Shown: positions 47,187-57,583, numbered from the stretch's first letter. The stretch is 64,000 nucleotides of DNA from Nannobrachium achirus (GCA_963921795.1 OY997654.1:1567867-1631866), one strand, 5' to 3'. A program made the numbers and translations. The notes: a model not told the origin generated them from the letters alone.

Positions 47187-48197
47187 TTGACATAGCTTAG
47201 TAACATCACCGGGGTGGGTGCCTGTTTCAGGGGCAGACATTTATTTTGATTTGCTTTTTATTAAATAGAAAGCATATTGAGGCAAATGAGGACATCATAT
47301 TTGCCCAAAAATTATGAACATTTGAAATCCACCATAATGCAGACATCAAAGCTGTAGTCTAATTGTAGTCTAACTTGAATTGATTGGTTCATTTTACAGG
47401 AGGAATCATATCATCTTTGGGGATCTTCATGCTATGACCAATTGCTATTACCCAACCGATTGTTTTTTTCCAGTAGCAAAGACAATTCTATGTCGTTAAT
47501 GAGATAATTAAGGTATCTTAAAAGGGTGTAAAAAAAGAGGAAAAAAAAGTGTTACTGCACAGGTCTTCTCCAGGGCAGGTAGGTTATTGTGGACCAACAC
47601 TGTTGATGAATGTGAAGAATTGGATCTGTTTGGATCACATGACTATACATGAGATAATATATACTGATTTAAGTGATGTTTGGACAAAATAATTAATATA
47701 AAATAAATAATATAAAGAAAATGCAAAAAAGTGGCCTCCTGGTGGCGCTATCATAGGGCAATATCTAAAGGGTGGTATAAGTTCACCACTATAGTGCGAA
47801 TGTGCGTGCAAAGTTTCACCGCAATTAGAGGATGAAGGGCCACTTGGGAGTGTGTATACAAAGTTTTATGCAGATCGGTGCGGCTATAAAAAACAAACAC
47901 TGCATTCGTTATTTGAGGCATTTTGTTCAAAACGGAGCACTCCTGCAAACTATGGAAGCCAGTCTGCTCAGGATGGAATATGAAAAGTCTGAAAGACCTG
48001 TTTTGTTTAATGATTATAGAGCTACTGTACTGTTCACCGACTTGAGTGGCTTTAGGACAAATTGTGTTGTAATATGAAGAAAAAAAAAGGTTTTGCAAAA
48101 AATGACTTGGTGAAGCTACAACAGGCCGATCTCGATCTGGCATCCGGTTCTGCTGTGGCATGCTCTGGCAGGCTTGATCAACCAGAGTTTCTACTAC
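47187..48197. other. Unassigned non-coding stretch
   Basis: Contains CTGGTGGCGCTATCATAGGG near 47735 and GTGCAAAGTTTCACCG-like sequence, reminiscent of repeat-derived sequence in H4 (GGTGGCGCTACAATAGGG). Not bounded; no gene. Confidence 0.4.
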
Positions 48198-48694
48198 TTA
48201 AAGTTATACCATGTAACTTTTTTTATAAAACAAATCTTAAAATTGTCCTACTGTTAAATCGCTAAAGTTTTAGAACACCCACTCTGTTATTTGCAGCTTC
48301 TAAAGCCTTCTCTTTATATGTTTTCTATGAGTTGTGAGGGGGGGAGAATTTCCCGGCAAAATGATGTCATCTCCCATATGATACACTACCGGCCAATTAC
48401 AGTGCCGATCATACACCACCGGCCAATCACAGCGAGTCTTGCTGTCTCTAAAGGAAGTAGCTTCCCTCAGCAACTGTGTTTACATTGGTGAAGGAATATT
48501 GCTTGCTACTCCCTCAATCCTGGTCTAAAAATGATGGGAGACGGCTCTACGGAATCGTATCGGCGAGGCGGAGGTGCTCGCGACGGCCGTGGTGGTCCGC
48601 GGACCCCCGTTCCGGTGGTCCGCGGCGACTCCGGCCGAAAAAAGCAATACCGCTACTGACCACTAGTTGAGCAGCTTCCACAGTACAGCTTTAA
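48198..48694 (-). mobile_element. TTAA element with TTAAAGYTRTAC ends, copy 2
   Basis: TTAA at 48198-48201 and 48691-48694; inverse of 33402-33867 along its length, including a GC-rich block (48540-48650) and ATTGGCCGG-type repeats. The two copies differ by small indels. Confidence 0.82.
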
Positions 48695-48719
48695 GTAGTA
48701 AGGGAAGCCTAACTACCTG

Positions 48720-48990
48720 AATATAAAAAGTCTAAGGAAATTACCCTCCCCCCTCTCCAACTGTACATAATCTTATTTATTTTTTTACTACTACTCGTAT
48801 TATGATGCTGTGCATATAATTGTATTGTTTATCTTTAAATGTCTTGTTGAATTGAATACATACTGTAGTACCTGTACCTGTAGAAACAAGCCTTGGCTTA
48901 TTGGGTTACCCTTTTAGCATTATTTTGTGTAACTCTGTTACACCATGCCTTTTTTGCAAACTGTTAATAAAGTATTCAATCAATCAATCT
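48720..48990 (+). mobile_element. LINE 3' UTR with (ATCA)n tail
   Basis: AT-rich 3' segment ending CTGTTAATAAAGTATTCAAT and short ATCA repeats. The AATAAA followed by a simple tail fits a LINE 3' end. No coding part is visible. Confidence 0.5.
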
Positions 48991-49616
48991 TGTGACGTCA
49001 CTGCTTGTTAACTCTTTTAACGCTTTGGACGTTCCTGTTCGCCCCATTTTTCACGGCGGCGCGATGCCAATTGTACGCTCTTTGGCTCGTTCGTTTGTAC
49101 CTTGTTTTGATGTCTGTAAACTGATGAGGGGTCGCGCGGGTGTGTACCGTTAACACATCTCCCGTAAAAGTGCTCTCAAAAACCCACTGGACGTTAGCAT
49201 CAATGGAGTAACAAAACGCTTCCTTGATATTTTCTCTGGGTCTATTGCTCTGTAGCGATTTAGTGGCCTGGACGGATGGGAGCCGACCGCGGCCATTTCA
49301 CATTAATTCTTGCATGAGGCTGCCCTCTACTGCTAGTATGACCAAAGTGCACTATGTAATGAGGAAAAAAATAAAAAATAAAAAAGATAAAAACAAATGG
49401 ATCTTTGTCTATAACCTCGCAAAGGTAAGTTGCTTTTGCTGGCACAAGACCCAATGAATAAATAATAACATCTGGCAGTAAAACTGTTAAAATAAAGAAT
49501 AAATAAATTCAAAGAGCAGTTGATCTTCATGACTGGAGTAGACAGAGTTAGATTATGTTGACTGATTCCTGGTCAAATCAAATGTAGGGATGTGTGCATT
49601 ACTCACAGCTGTATAC
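48991..49616. other. Unassigned non-coding stretch
   Basis: Bounded loosely by TTAA-containing motifs (TTTTAACGCTTTGGACG near 49017 and CTGTTAAAATAAAG near 49487) that could be a decayed TTAA element, but the match is too weak to call. Confidence 0.3.
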
Positions 49617-49696
49617 TTAAAGTGATATTCCACTTTAAAACATGTTGGGGTCAGAGTAGACCCCAAAACATGTTTGAAAGTGAAATATCACTTTAA
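49617..49696. mobile_element. 80-bp TTAA-bounded perfect palindrome
   Basis: TTAAAGTGATATTCCACTTT at the left and its inverse at the right, meeting around GGGGTCAGAGTAGACCCC. The TTAAAG ends and size suggest a miniature Kolobok-like element or its terminal remnant. Confidence 0.7.
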
Positions 49697-50490
49697 GTCC
49701 TTTAAAGCTTTATGAGCCTGGGCCATTTTATCATTGGTCCTGAATGCAATTCAGTTCCTGTTATCAAACCAGACATACTGTACATGTACATGATGTTACT
49801 GTATATTACAGATGACAGAAGGTACATGTATGGTTTCTATGACAATAATTAAACATGCTTGATCTCCTGAAGCTCTATTTACAGCATGCTGTGATTGTAA
49901 AAATTACATCATACTTAACCACTTTCACTTTCCGATTTTTGCCGCAAGTCACCGACACACAATGAAGTGTGCGTCAGTCTTAAGTGGTTAAAAGAATGAA
50001 ATTGACTGTGCAGTTTTAAGCTGTAAGTTAAGGAGCATGACGTTTCAAGAGGACAAAGAAAAATGTCTGCACACATTCATTGTCTTTGCAGACAGTGCCA
50101 TGTCTTTGGCACAGGGGGCGGCCACAGTTTACAAGGCTCGCCTTCAATTTTGCTCATCAAACAATGGTTGTGTACACAGCCCCGTTCAAGGCAGGGGAAA
50201 ATGCAACACAACGTGACAAGAACATCAAGCATTTGGCCATCTGGGAGGAGGAGTTCCAAATAATGACTCCTCTGTGATTATGGTAGCGACCATCTTTTTT
50301 CTCTCAGCCGTCAGGCCCCCCCTCAATAAAAAAAAAACAAAAAGAAAAGAAAAAGAAAGCAAGTGGATGAAGGAGAAATGTCTGGTTGCATTGATCCTCC
50401 CGTACAGATGTTTGTTCCAATGACATTGGTCAGCTTTCACCCTTTTGGTACAACAAAAGAAAGGGGGTAGGGGGTAGGGGGGTGGTGTCA
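49697..50490. other. Unassigned non-coding stretch
   Basis: Short overlapping frames at 50063-50277 have no recognisable domain. A-rich tract at 50328-50360. No gene called. Confidence 0.35.
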
Positions 50491-50894
50491 CAGTGGTGTC
50501 AGTTCAGACACCAGTCATGTTGCCATACCTTAGCAACAGGCATGATACATTTATTTTAAGAAGTACATTCTATTTTCCCCACCGTTTCTACGGTTTCTTG
50601 GGCTGGATATTTCAGCCTGGAACGGTTGTTCAAGTGCAGCTAAACTTGTCATGTTAGTAAACGTGCCACAATTAACAATAATGCATTGCACCTGTGCAGC
50701 TGACCTGCTGGGGAACCTGGGAATATACTATTTTGTTGATAATATAATTATAATACCTTGTTAAAGTGACCATTTTGTAAAATGTTGCATTTGTAGTTAT
50801 TTTAACAACATAATAACGAGCACAGATAGACAAAGATACATTCATGGATTTATATTTTACTGCATACCCCTGCCATACCCAATTGACGCCCCTG
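50491..50894 (+). mobile_element. Family D hAT MITE, copy D5, TSD TGGTGTCA
   Basis: CAGTGGTGTCAGTTCAGACA at the left (half of the terminal palindrome is deleted), CCAATTGACGCCCCTG at the right. Perfect TGGTGTCA at 50483-50490 and 50895-50902. Carries the intact AATATAATTATAATACC site. Confidence 0.88.
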
Positions 50895-50939
50895 TGGTGT
50901 CACTAGAAAGACTGTGGCTGATTTAGAACCTGCCCACGC

Positions 50940-51022
50940 CCACACACACACACACACACACACATGCACGCACGCACTGACGCACACACACATACACGCG
51001 CGCGCGCACACACACATACACG

Positions 51023-51096
<74 letters not shown>
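50940..51096. repeat. (CA)n microsatellite with CG/TA variants
   Basis: CA tract with CACGCACG and CGCGCGCG interruptions in its left half. Confidence 0.95.
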
Positions 51097-51098
<2 letters not shown>

Positions 51099-51588
51099 GA
51101 TGTCTCACTTGTGTGCAATTTATTTTCCGTCTGCTTTTGTTGCCACCCGGGCCTGGTCAGTTCCCTGACCTCACAAAGGGTAGTCATTAAGATTGAAATC
51201 TTCGCCACATAAAATTTTATTTGAAATCAATTTGGTGACCTTCACTACGCAAAGGAAGGCACATCGTCAAGCCTGTCCAGATTAGAGCCAGCAAGTGTTG
51301 CATGTCTGAATTAAATAGGCCTCTGTGAGTGATATAGGACAGGGGGGAAACTTTGTGGCATTTCGTGTTTTATTTCTTTCAGTTTCCAGGACGAGGCTAA
51401 CTTTTTCAGAGTCCATCGTGCTTGAAATAGCCTGTGTGAGTCGTTCTCTAATGAATAATATGCTCGAATGCAGAATTTAGTCTGAATTTATGTATTGTTC
51501 TGTAATGATTTGAATGGCATAATTTGAGGGCAAATAATAATATTGTAAAAGGAAATGAGTAAACCCCAGTATGATGGACTCTACACGA
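51097..51588. other. Unassigned non-coding stretch
   Basis: Short frames; no repeat boundary recognised. Confidence 0.4.
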
Positions 51589-51994
51589 CAGGGACGTGCA
51601 GAGAATGTTAGAGAGGCAGGGGCTGACATTTATAAAAGTGCTTTTTTTGGTGAAAATATCCAAAATAGCAGGTAATATCGAAACTAGCAGACCTCCAAGC
51701 TCACAATGCGCCGCACTGCGACGTGTTGTGAGCTCGGAGGTCGGCTATTTTCGATGCTTGATTTCTACACAGAGAGGGCAATTCTTTCAACATGAGATGC
51801 TGCGTTCAAGTTCAGGAGAGTTTGGACGAGGCAATTCTCTTGAATGCTGCCTTCAGGTATGGCATGAAAAAAGTCCATTTGCATTTCTTTCACAAGTAAA
51901 AACTGCATTCATGGTCTGGAGAGGGCACTTTTTACAGACGGATAAAAGAGCAGGGGCTCAAGCCCCCTTTGATGTCTATGTGTGCACGTGCCTG
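51589..51994 (+). mobile_element. hAT-like MITE with CAGGGACGTGCA ends and hairpin module
   Basis: Begins CAGGGACGTGCAGAGAATG and ends TGTGCACGTGCCTG. The flanks CTACACGA and GTACACAG share TACAC only. A variant hairpin lies at about 51680-51755: ACTAGCAGACCTCCAAGCTC with a mirrored arm GAGCTCGGAGGTCGGCTATT, compensatory changes on both arms included. The 3' part matches 17985-18212. Confidence 0.6.
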
Positions 51995-52091
51995 GTACAC
52001 AGTCAAATCCTCCGTGTTCATGTATCCATTTGTGCTCTCCCCAAAGTTAAATGAACACATTTTAATTTGAAAGTAAACTGCTCAGTTCAAC

Positions 52092-52598
52092 TTAACCCTG
52101 CACGACCCGAATTAATTTCTACTGGCCAAAAAAAAAAAAAAAATCAGATGGTGTTGTCGGAGTCCTAATCACAGGAAAATGTAATGTTAAAAAATTAATA
52201 ATGTTTGTGTAAGGTTTTATAGCCATAAATCATAAATCATAAATCATGCTCTAATTTGCATTTTGGGGATATTTTTCACAATATTAACATATGCACGTGT
52301 TCTAGACATTCTATTGATCACGAAAAAAATATTACAGGCATTTTACTTATGTTTTAGTGAGGAATAGCTTCAGTTAAAAAGTGAGATGTTGTTCGTCCAG
52401 ACGCTGGAATTTCAACTTCTCTGGGAGGTGTGAATGTCAGTCTCTGTGGGGGGTATTTATATGCAGATATCGTGGCCAATGGCATTGTAATACTAAACAA
52501 TAGGATTTAATGGTGATGTTAATGTGAAAAAAGAACAGAAAAACTAATTAGGGTTAAAAAATGTTGCCAAAAAGCAACGCTGGGCCTTGCAGGGTTAA
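52092..52598. mobile_element. TTAA-flanked (piggyBac-like) MITE, copy 2
   Basis: TTAACCCTGCACGACCCG at the left and GGGCCTTGCAGGGTTAA at the right; homologous to 11895-12423 from end to end with scattered differences. Non-coding. Confidence 0.8.
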
Positions 52599-53165
52599 AG
52601 TACAGTATACAGCCAACCGCAGCATTTTGTTGTGACAGTGTTGCCCGAGGCGTCGTTTCAGTGAAGACAGATGGAAGGAAACATCTCCCCAGCATGTACT
52701 ATCTCCTTCATCCACACACACAAAGGCTGTTTTAACAGCCACTGACTTCTTGGGGAAGCTTTCCAAGAAAAACAGTGCAGATATGATTCTAGTTTGAGGA
52801 CTTCATTTTCAAAGGGAAAGCTGCATCTCGATGATAATGTGCTGATATACGGCATTTTGTACTTTTGTTCTGAAGGGAAGGGACTGGCGGAGGAAAAAGT
52901 GAGTGTGGTATAAAATTAAATGAGTTATGCGTACTACAAATTGATCTTGCGCCGCACTGTCACGGTAAGCAGGTGGCTGCATGAAGAAGTGATGTATGGG
53001 AAAGCGGAGCAGAAATGCGTTGCATTAATATAATTTCATATGCAAATGTGATGCAAAGAAAAACAAAGACACCTGTAAAAAGGAAGGTAAAAACAGATAT
53101 GCCAACATAATGACAACCAACTGTCAGTTCTCCACCTGTGCTTTATCTCACATTCAGTATGTTAT
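52599..53165. other. Unassigned non-coding stretch
   Basis: No element or gene recognised. Confidence 0.4.
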
Positions 53166-53778
53166 TTAAAACCCATTCAGAACGGGTACACATTATAGTG
53201 TATTATTATTTTATGCTTTAACTATTGAAAAATAGCAGATATACAAGCTCGCAGCACGGCACCGAGTGCCACGCTGCGAGCTTGTAGATCTGCTATTTTT
53301 GAAAAATCATGAAAATTTGAATTTGGACCCGATTCTATAAGTGTCTTTTGAATTCTTCTATTTTATTTTTTTTAAAACCTATGTTTCTATGTCAGCAATC
53401 TGGCCAGCCATCGTCAAAGAAAAGGTCCTTTTCACTTTACTGGAGCTCAGTTGGTCTGTTCTTGAGAGACTACTATGTCAGTGGTTCTCAAACCTTTTCA
53501 TGTCAAGGACCCCCAAAATTATATGTATTTGGTCCCGGACCCCCATCTCAAAATATTTAGTTCCAGGGACCACCCAGAAGCAAAATCTTAGTTACAAATG
53601 TTCGCTTTGAAAATACATATATTCAAAGATTTGTTGTTGCACACATTTTCACGACTTTTAAAAAAATAGTAGATCTACAAGCTCGCAGTGCGGCACTCGG
53701 TGCCGCGCTGTGAGCTTGTATATCTGCTATTTTTTCACTGGTTAAAACATTCAATAATTCTAGGCCTAAATGGGTTAA
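53166..53778 (+). mobile_element. Family B double-hairpin MITE, copy B6, full length
   Basis: TTAA at 53166-53169 and 53775-53778. Outer ends ACCCATTCAGAACGGGTACA and CTAGGCCTAAATGGGTTAA. Hairpin 1 (53225-53301) with apex GGCACCGAGTGCC, central GGTTCTCAAACC-rich block, hairpin 2 (53665-53737) with apex GGCACTCGGTGCC. Best model copy of the family. Confidence 0.85.
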
Positions 53779-54205
53779 CACAGTCTACAGCATTACACAG
53801 AAAACACATGAATTAGGATTCCATATCATATGAAGGTGCAACTGTATGCAAGTGTATGTATGTTACTGCCATGGCGCCGTGTTTGCTTAATTGTTATGAC
53901 GACATCCGTCCCGTGTGAAGATTTCACTGAGACAACTGTTAAAAGCTGCAGTAGACACCTGAGCTTATGTTTGTCATAAACAATTTGCAGTCTGTAATCC
54001 ATCTGTCACAGTCGCAGATGTCAGACATGTAGACCACATCTGGAAAATACATGTTTATGTAATTAACCCTTTAATGCAGTATACAGTATCGACAAGCATT
54101 AATCAATGCATATTCTGACAACATTAATCTGTCTCCATAAATGTTTTTTGCCGGCCATTAATTTACCAGCAAACATGACATCACTGTGATGTCAGGGGAA
54201 CCACA
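53779..54205. other. Unassigned stretch, then Helentron-type flank
   Basis: Mostly unassigned. The last part (CATCACTGTGATGTCAGGGG) resembles Helentron-like interior and continues after the foldback element at 55078 (ATCCCTTTTATGCCCATAC). Confidence 0.4.
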
Positions 54206-54213
54206 CTAATATA

Positions 54214-55069
54214 CAGTAGGAGCGAGATCATTTAGCGACCTACAACCGGGTCGCGACGTGGTCGGTAGTTTTCAGCGACCGGGTCGCTAAATCGAGTGAC
54301 CGGGTCGCTAAATCACCGACCGCGCCGCTAAATCGACCGACCCGGTCGCTAAATCTACCGACCTGCCTGCAGTTTTAGGTCGGTAGATTTAGCGACCCGG
54401 TTGGTACATCTAGTGACCCGGTCGGAAGATTTTGCGCCCCAGTCGGTCGATTTAGCGACCCGGTCGCTCGCTTTAGCGGCGCGGTCGGTGATTTAGCGAC
54501 GCGGTCGGTGATTTAGCGACCCGGTCGGGAGGTTGCGTGGCAGGTTAGCTTAACTGAGGTAAGGTTACTGAGGTTAGGTTTAGGGTTAGGGTTAGGGTTA
54601 GGGTTAGTAGCCCGGGTCGCTAAATCGACCGACTGGGGCGCAAAATCTTCCGACCGGGTCACTAGATGTACCAACCGGGTCGCTAAATCTACCGACCTAA
54701 AACTGCAGGCAGGTCGGTAGATTTAGCGACCGGGTCGGTCGATTTAGCGGCGCGGTCGGTGGATTTACCTACCCGGTCGCTGGATTAGCGTCCCGGTCGG
54801 TGGAATTAGCGTCCCGGTCGGTGGAATTACGACCCGGTCGGTGGTTTTAGCGCCCCGGTCGGTGGTTTTAGCGTCCCGGTCGGTAGATTTAGCGACCCGG
54901 TCGGTGTTTTAGCGTCCCGTTCGGTGGTTTTAGCGTCCCGGTCGGTGGTTCTAGCGTCCCGGTCGGTGGTTTTACCGTCCCAGTCGGTCGATTTAGCGAC
55001 CCGGTCGCTGAAAACTACCGACCACGTCGCGACCCAGTTGTAGGTCGCTAAATGATCTCGCCCTCTCTC
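54214..55069. mobile_element. Foldback element of GGTCG/GCTAAATC repeats with central TTAGGG tract, 8-bp TSD CTAATATA
   Basis: CTAATATA is duplicated exactly at 54206-54213 and 55070-55077. Inside, about 70-bp terminal inverted repeats (GAGATCATTTAGCGACCTAC with its mirror) enclose degenerate tandem units of about 18-21 bp (for example GGTCGGTGGTTTTAGCGTCC) in both orientations. A second inverted level occurs around AGGTTAGGTTTAGGG (54574-54607). The whole 856 bp could fold on itself. No coding capacity. Confidence 0.85.
54574..54607. repeat. Interstitial TTAGGG repeats inside the foldback element
   Basis: TTAGGTTTAGGGTTAGGGTT and further TTAGGG units, near the centre of the foldback element. 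Confidence 0.9.
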
Positions 55070-55175
55070 CTAATATAATCCCTTTTATGCCCATACAGTA
55101 TATGGAGATCCCTGATGTCATCAATATTAAGCCAATATCTGTGAAGTCCTATATGTGACTGGACACGGCTGACGG

Positions 55176-55395
55176 CTAGTCATTGATTTTTTTTTTCTTT
55201 TTTTTCTTTTTTTCATTTTCATTTTTCATTTAATTTGAAAGCTGGGGATCATAGCTACAAAATGATATATTGGTTGTGGAGATTGACCCAACAGTTTTGA
55301 AGATATGGCTTATAGAATGATGCCATGCTGAAATAGTACTTTTGAGATATTCAAGTTTTAAATACATTTCTAACCTGCAATGACCTGACTCCGCC
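55176..55395 (-). mobile_element. Family F MITE, fragment F3
   Basis: Inverse of the 3' half of family F: TTTGAAAGCTGGGGATCATA, GTTGTGGAGATTGACCCAAC and ATTTCTAACCTGCAATGACC, ending before the 5' terminus. Lies about 100 bp from full-length F2 in opposite orientation. Confidence 0.75.
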
Positions 55396-55491
55396 ACATG
55401 GGGTAGTAGAGAGCAATCTTCAATTCAAAGAAGCTTCATTGGCATGAGAACACAAACGTTTACACAGTGGTGGAAAAAGTACCTACATTTG

Positions 55492-55907
55492 TGTCCCAAT
55501 CTCACTGAGAGCCAGTCATCTCGGAAAGTACAGCTTTAGACAGGGACTGAAAATACCTTCTTTTTTTTTTCTCACTAAAATGTGATAAAGCCACTAAAGC
55601 ATTTCATAAATTTCAGGCTACATTTCACTTAAACGCCAGAGCTTAACTCTGCATGTAAATAAGACTTTTTTTAATTAATGTGAGAGATCGTCAGGTCATT
55701 TGCAGGTTAGAAATTTATTTAGAACTTGAATATCTCAAAAGTAGTATTTCAGCATGGCATCATTCTATAAGCCATATCTTCAAAACTGTTGGGTCAATCT
55801 CCACAACCAATATATCATTTTGTAGCTATGATCCCCAGCTTTCAAATGAAATGAAAAAATGAAAATGAATAAAAATCCAATGACTGGCTCCCAGCCAAAT
55901 TGGGACA
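55492..55907 (+). mobile_element. Family F MITE, copy F2
   Basis: TGTCCCAATCTCACTGAGAG to CCAGCCAAATTGGGACA, nearly identical to F1. The differences seen are one indel/substitution in the T-run, GGCTAC for GGCGAC, and ATTTATTT for ATTGATTT. Flanking ATTT on both sides may be the target duplication. Confidence 0.82.
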
Positions 55908-55954
55908 CATTTTATAATTAAGTAAAAGTATCAATACTGCAATGTAGAATCATA

Positions 55955-56106
55955 GGCATTGTGTGCTTGTAGATCGGCTGTTTTCACTAGTTTAAATCAT
56001 TTTTAAAATGATAAATACAATACTGGCTTCCAAGCAGTTTCAAGGGGCACACTTGACCCTTCTCAGGGCACACCAAAGGTCCCCAGGCACAGTGGTTGAG
56101 AAACAC
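55955..56106. mobile_element. Family A 3' fragment (A10) next to a hAT right end
   Basis: GCATTGTGTGCTTGTAGATC and CTGTTTTCACTAGTTTAAAT are the 3' hairpin arm and flank of family A. The block ends GGCACAGTGGTTGAGAAACACTG, the inverse of the hAT start at 46209. Confidence 0.6.
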
Positions 56107-56119
56107 TGCCCTAATCTAC

Positions 56120-56236
56120 AAATAGGCCAAATGGCTAAAATAAATAAATATGTGATTCATTGCGATTAAAATAACTAATCGCGATTAACATGAGAGTTAA
56201 TTGCAATTAATCGAGTTAACTCTGACAGCCCTACCA
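56120..56236 (-). mobile_element. hAT fragment related to 8506-8902
   Basis: AATCGCGATTAACATGAGAG to CTGACAGCCCTA, one end of a TAGGGCTG hAT element. Confidence 0.6.
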
Positions 56237-56790
56237 GAAACACATATAGACCAACCATAAATGTACGGTATAGCTACTTGTGGTCTTCCACTGTGCTGAG
56301 CCTGTGACTATGTCTATTCGTGAATTCTATTTGATTTCATTTATTTCCCTTGCAAAGAAATGAATACCGTAAATGTAGATTTAAAAAGCATTGCATAATT
56401 AATATTCTTCTCATGATGATGTTCAATATTGTGTCATTTTGCACTGCCACATATTACAAAACATACAATTTTGAGTGACACTTCTAGGTTTTATGAGGGA
56501 ACTGAATCATGACACCAGATATGAAAATGGAGCTGCCCGGGTCTACATTAAGTGATCAGATGACATGCAGAGGCTTGGATCAATACTCAATGGTTGCATC
56601 GCTACAAAAGGTCTGTACATGCATTCAGGCAATCCTCGCAAATAGCTCCACAGATTGCTCAAGCTAGCTGTGTCATGACACAGCTACTGCGAAAACACCG
56701 CCTATAAAACCATCGATTTCTAACACTTATTCATATACAGTCCAGTATATATATATATACAGTACATACCGTCTCTCCGTTACTGTAAAT
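56237..56790. other. Unassigned non-coding stretch
   Basis: No element or exon recognised. Confidence 0.4.
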
Positions 56791-56941
<151 letters not shown>

Positions 56942-57009
56942 TGTGGCGGAGAGAGTCCCCAGCCTGAAGCCTCAAAAGTCTAGTATCTGCCCTTGTTCCA
57001 TAGGGATAT

Positions 57010-57079
57010 CCCTTTGGAGTAATGGTTAAGATATTGGACTTTCACGCGGGAGACCCGGGTTCGAAGCCGGGTGGGGAGG
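57010..57079 (+). ncRNA. tRNA Asp/Glu-like sequence in LTR 1
   Basis: GGAGTAATGGTTAAGATATT resembles a D-arm/A-box; CACGCGGGAGACC followed by GGGTTCGAAGCCGGG gives a B-box (GGTTCGAAGCC) and near-normal T-arm. The 3' half is closest to cytosolic tRNA-Asp, but the anticodon-loop position reads TTC and the 5' anticodon stem (TTGGA) does not pair with GCGGG. It is therefore a tRNA-derived promoter-like module, not a working tRNA. Confidence 0.6.
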
Positions 57080-57100
57080 TTTGGATCACCTCCGTTACAT

Positions 57101-57118
57101 TGGTGCCGTGACCCGGAT
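57101..57118 (+). promoter_or_regulatory. Primer-binding-site-like sequence 1
   Basis: TGGTGCCGTGACCCGGAT, one base after the TTACA end of LTR 1. It would pair with a tRNA 3' end (..CACGGCACCA). The donor tRNA is not identified. Confidence 0.55.
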
Positions 57119-57229
57119 CCGGGCTTCCCCGTAGGAGGAGGTCAAAGGGGTGTGAGTGTGGCGGAGAGAGTCGCAGCCCCAGCCTGAAGCCTCAAAAGTC
57201 TAGTATCTGCCCTTGTTCCATAGGGATAT

Positions 57230-57299
57230 CCCTTTGGAGTAATGGTTAAGATATTGGACTTTCACGCGGGAGACCCGGGTTCGAAGCCGGGTGGGGAGG
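57230..57299 (+). ncRNA. tRNA Asp/Glu-like sequence in LTR 2
   Basis: Identical in its A-box, anticodon-region and B-box blocks to the copy in LTR 1. Confidence 0.6.
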
Positions 57300-57320
57300 T
57301 TTGGATCACCTCCGTTACAT

Positions 57321-57338
57321 TGGTGCCGTGACCCGGAT
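57321..57338 (+). promoter_or_regulatory. Primer-binding-site-like sequence 2
   Basis: Second copy of TGGTGCCGTGACCCGGAT directly after LTR 2. Confidence 0.55.
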
Positions 57339-57448
57339 CCGGGCTTCCCCGTAGGAGGAGGTCAAAGGGGGGTGAGTGTGGCGGAGAGAGTCGCAGCCCC
57401 AGCCTGAAGCCTCAAAAGTCTAGTATCTGCCCTTGTTCCATAGGGATT

Positions 57449-57517
57449 ACTTTGGAGTAATGGTTAAGATATTGGACTTTCACGCGGGAGACCCGGGTTC
57501 GAAGCTGGGTGGGGAGG
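57449..57517 (+). ncRNA. tRNA Asp/Glu-like sequence in LTR 3
   Basis: Same module; differs by a short change before the A-box (GGGATTACTTTGG) and GAAGCTGGGT in place of GAAGCCGGGT. LTR 3 is followed directly by AT repeats, with no primer-binding site. Confidence 0.55.
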
Positions 57518-57533
57518 TTTGGATCACCTCCGT

Positions 57534-57537
<4 letters not shown>

Positions 57538-57574
<37 letters not shown>

Positions 57575-57583
57575 TGTATATAT
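57538..57583. repeat. (AT)n microsatellite
   Basis: AT tract between the LTR array and family A copy A9. Confidence 0.95.

Larger units (their letters stand above)
56942..57537 (+). mobile_element. Miniature LTR retroelement (TRIM-like), LTR-int-LTR-int-LTR
   Basis: Three direct repeats of 158-163 bp, each starting TGTGGCGGAGAGAG and ending CCTCCGTTACA (TG..CA), at 56942-57099, 57157-57319 and 57377-57537. They are separated by two 57-bp spacers. Each spacer begins with T, then TGGTGCCGTGACCCGGAT (a primer-binding-site-like sequence starting TGG), and ends with a purine-rich stretch GGAGGAGGTCAAAGGGG before the next LTR. That is the minimal order of an LTR retrotransposon with no coding domain. 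It lies inside an AT microsatellite, so the target duplication cannot be read. Each LTR contains a tRNA-like sequence. Confidence 0.75.

Noticed and set aside
47751..48161. 136-codon minus-strand frame
   Set aside because: No domain recognised; it overlaps repeat-like sequence and a plus-strand frame of similar quality.
49017..49491. Another TTAA-flanked element
   Set aside because: Terminal similarity between the two TTAA ends is too weak and there is no sister copy or empty site in the window.
54574..54607. Chromosome end or telomere fusion
   Set aside because: Only about five TTAGGG units, embedded inside a transposon with a target duplication; the same short type occurs at 23481.
57010..57517. 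Three functional tRNA-Asp or tRNA-Glu genes
   Set aside because: The 5' anticodon stem does not pair with GCGGG, the T-stem has a mismatch, and the copies lie at fixed positions within LTR-like repeats.
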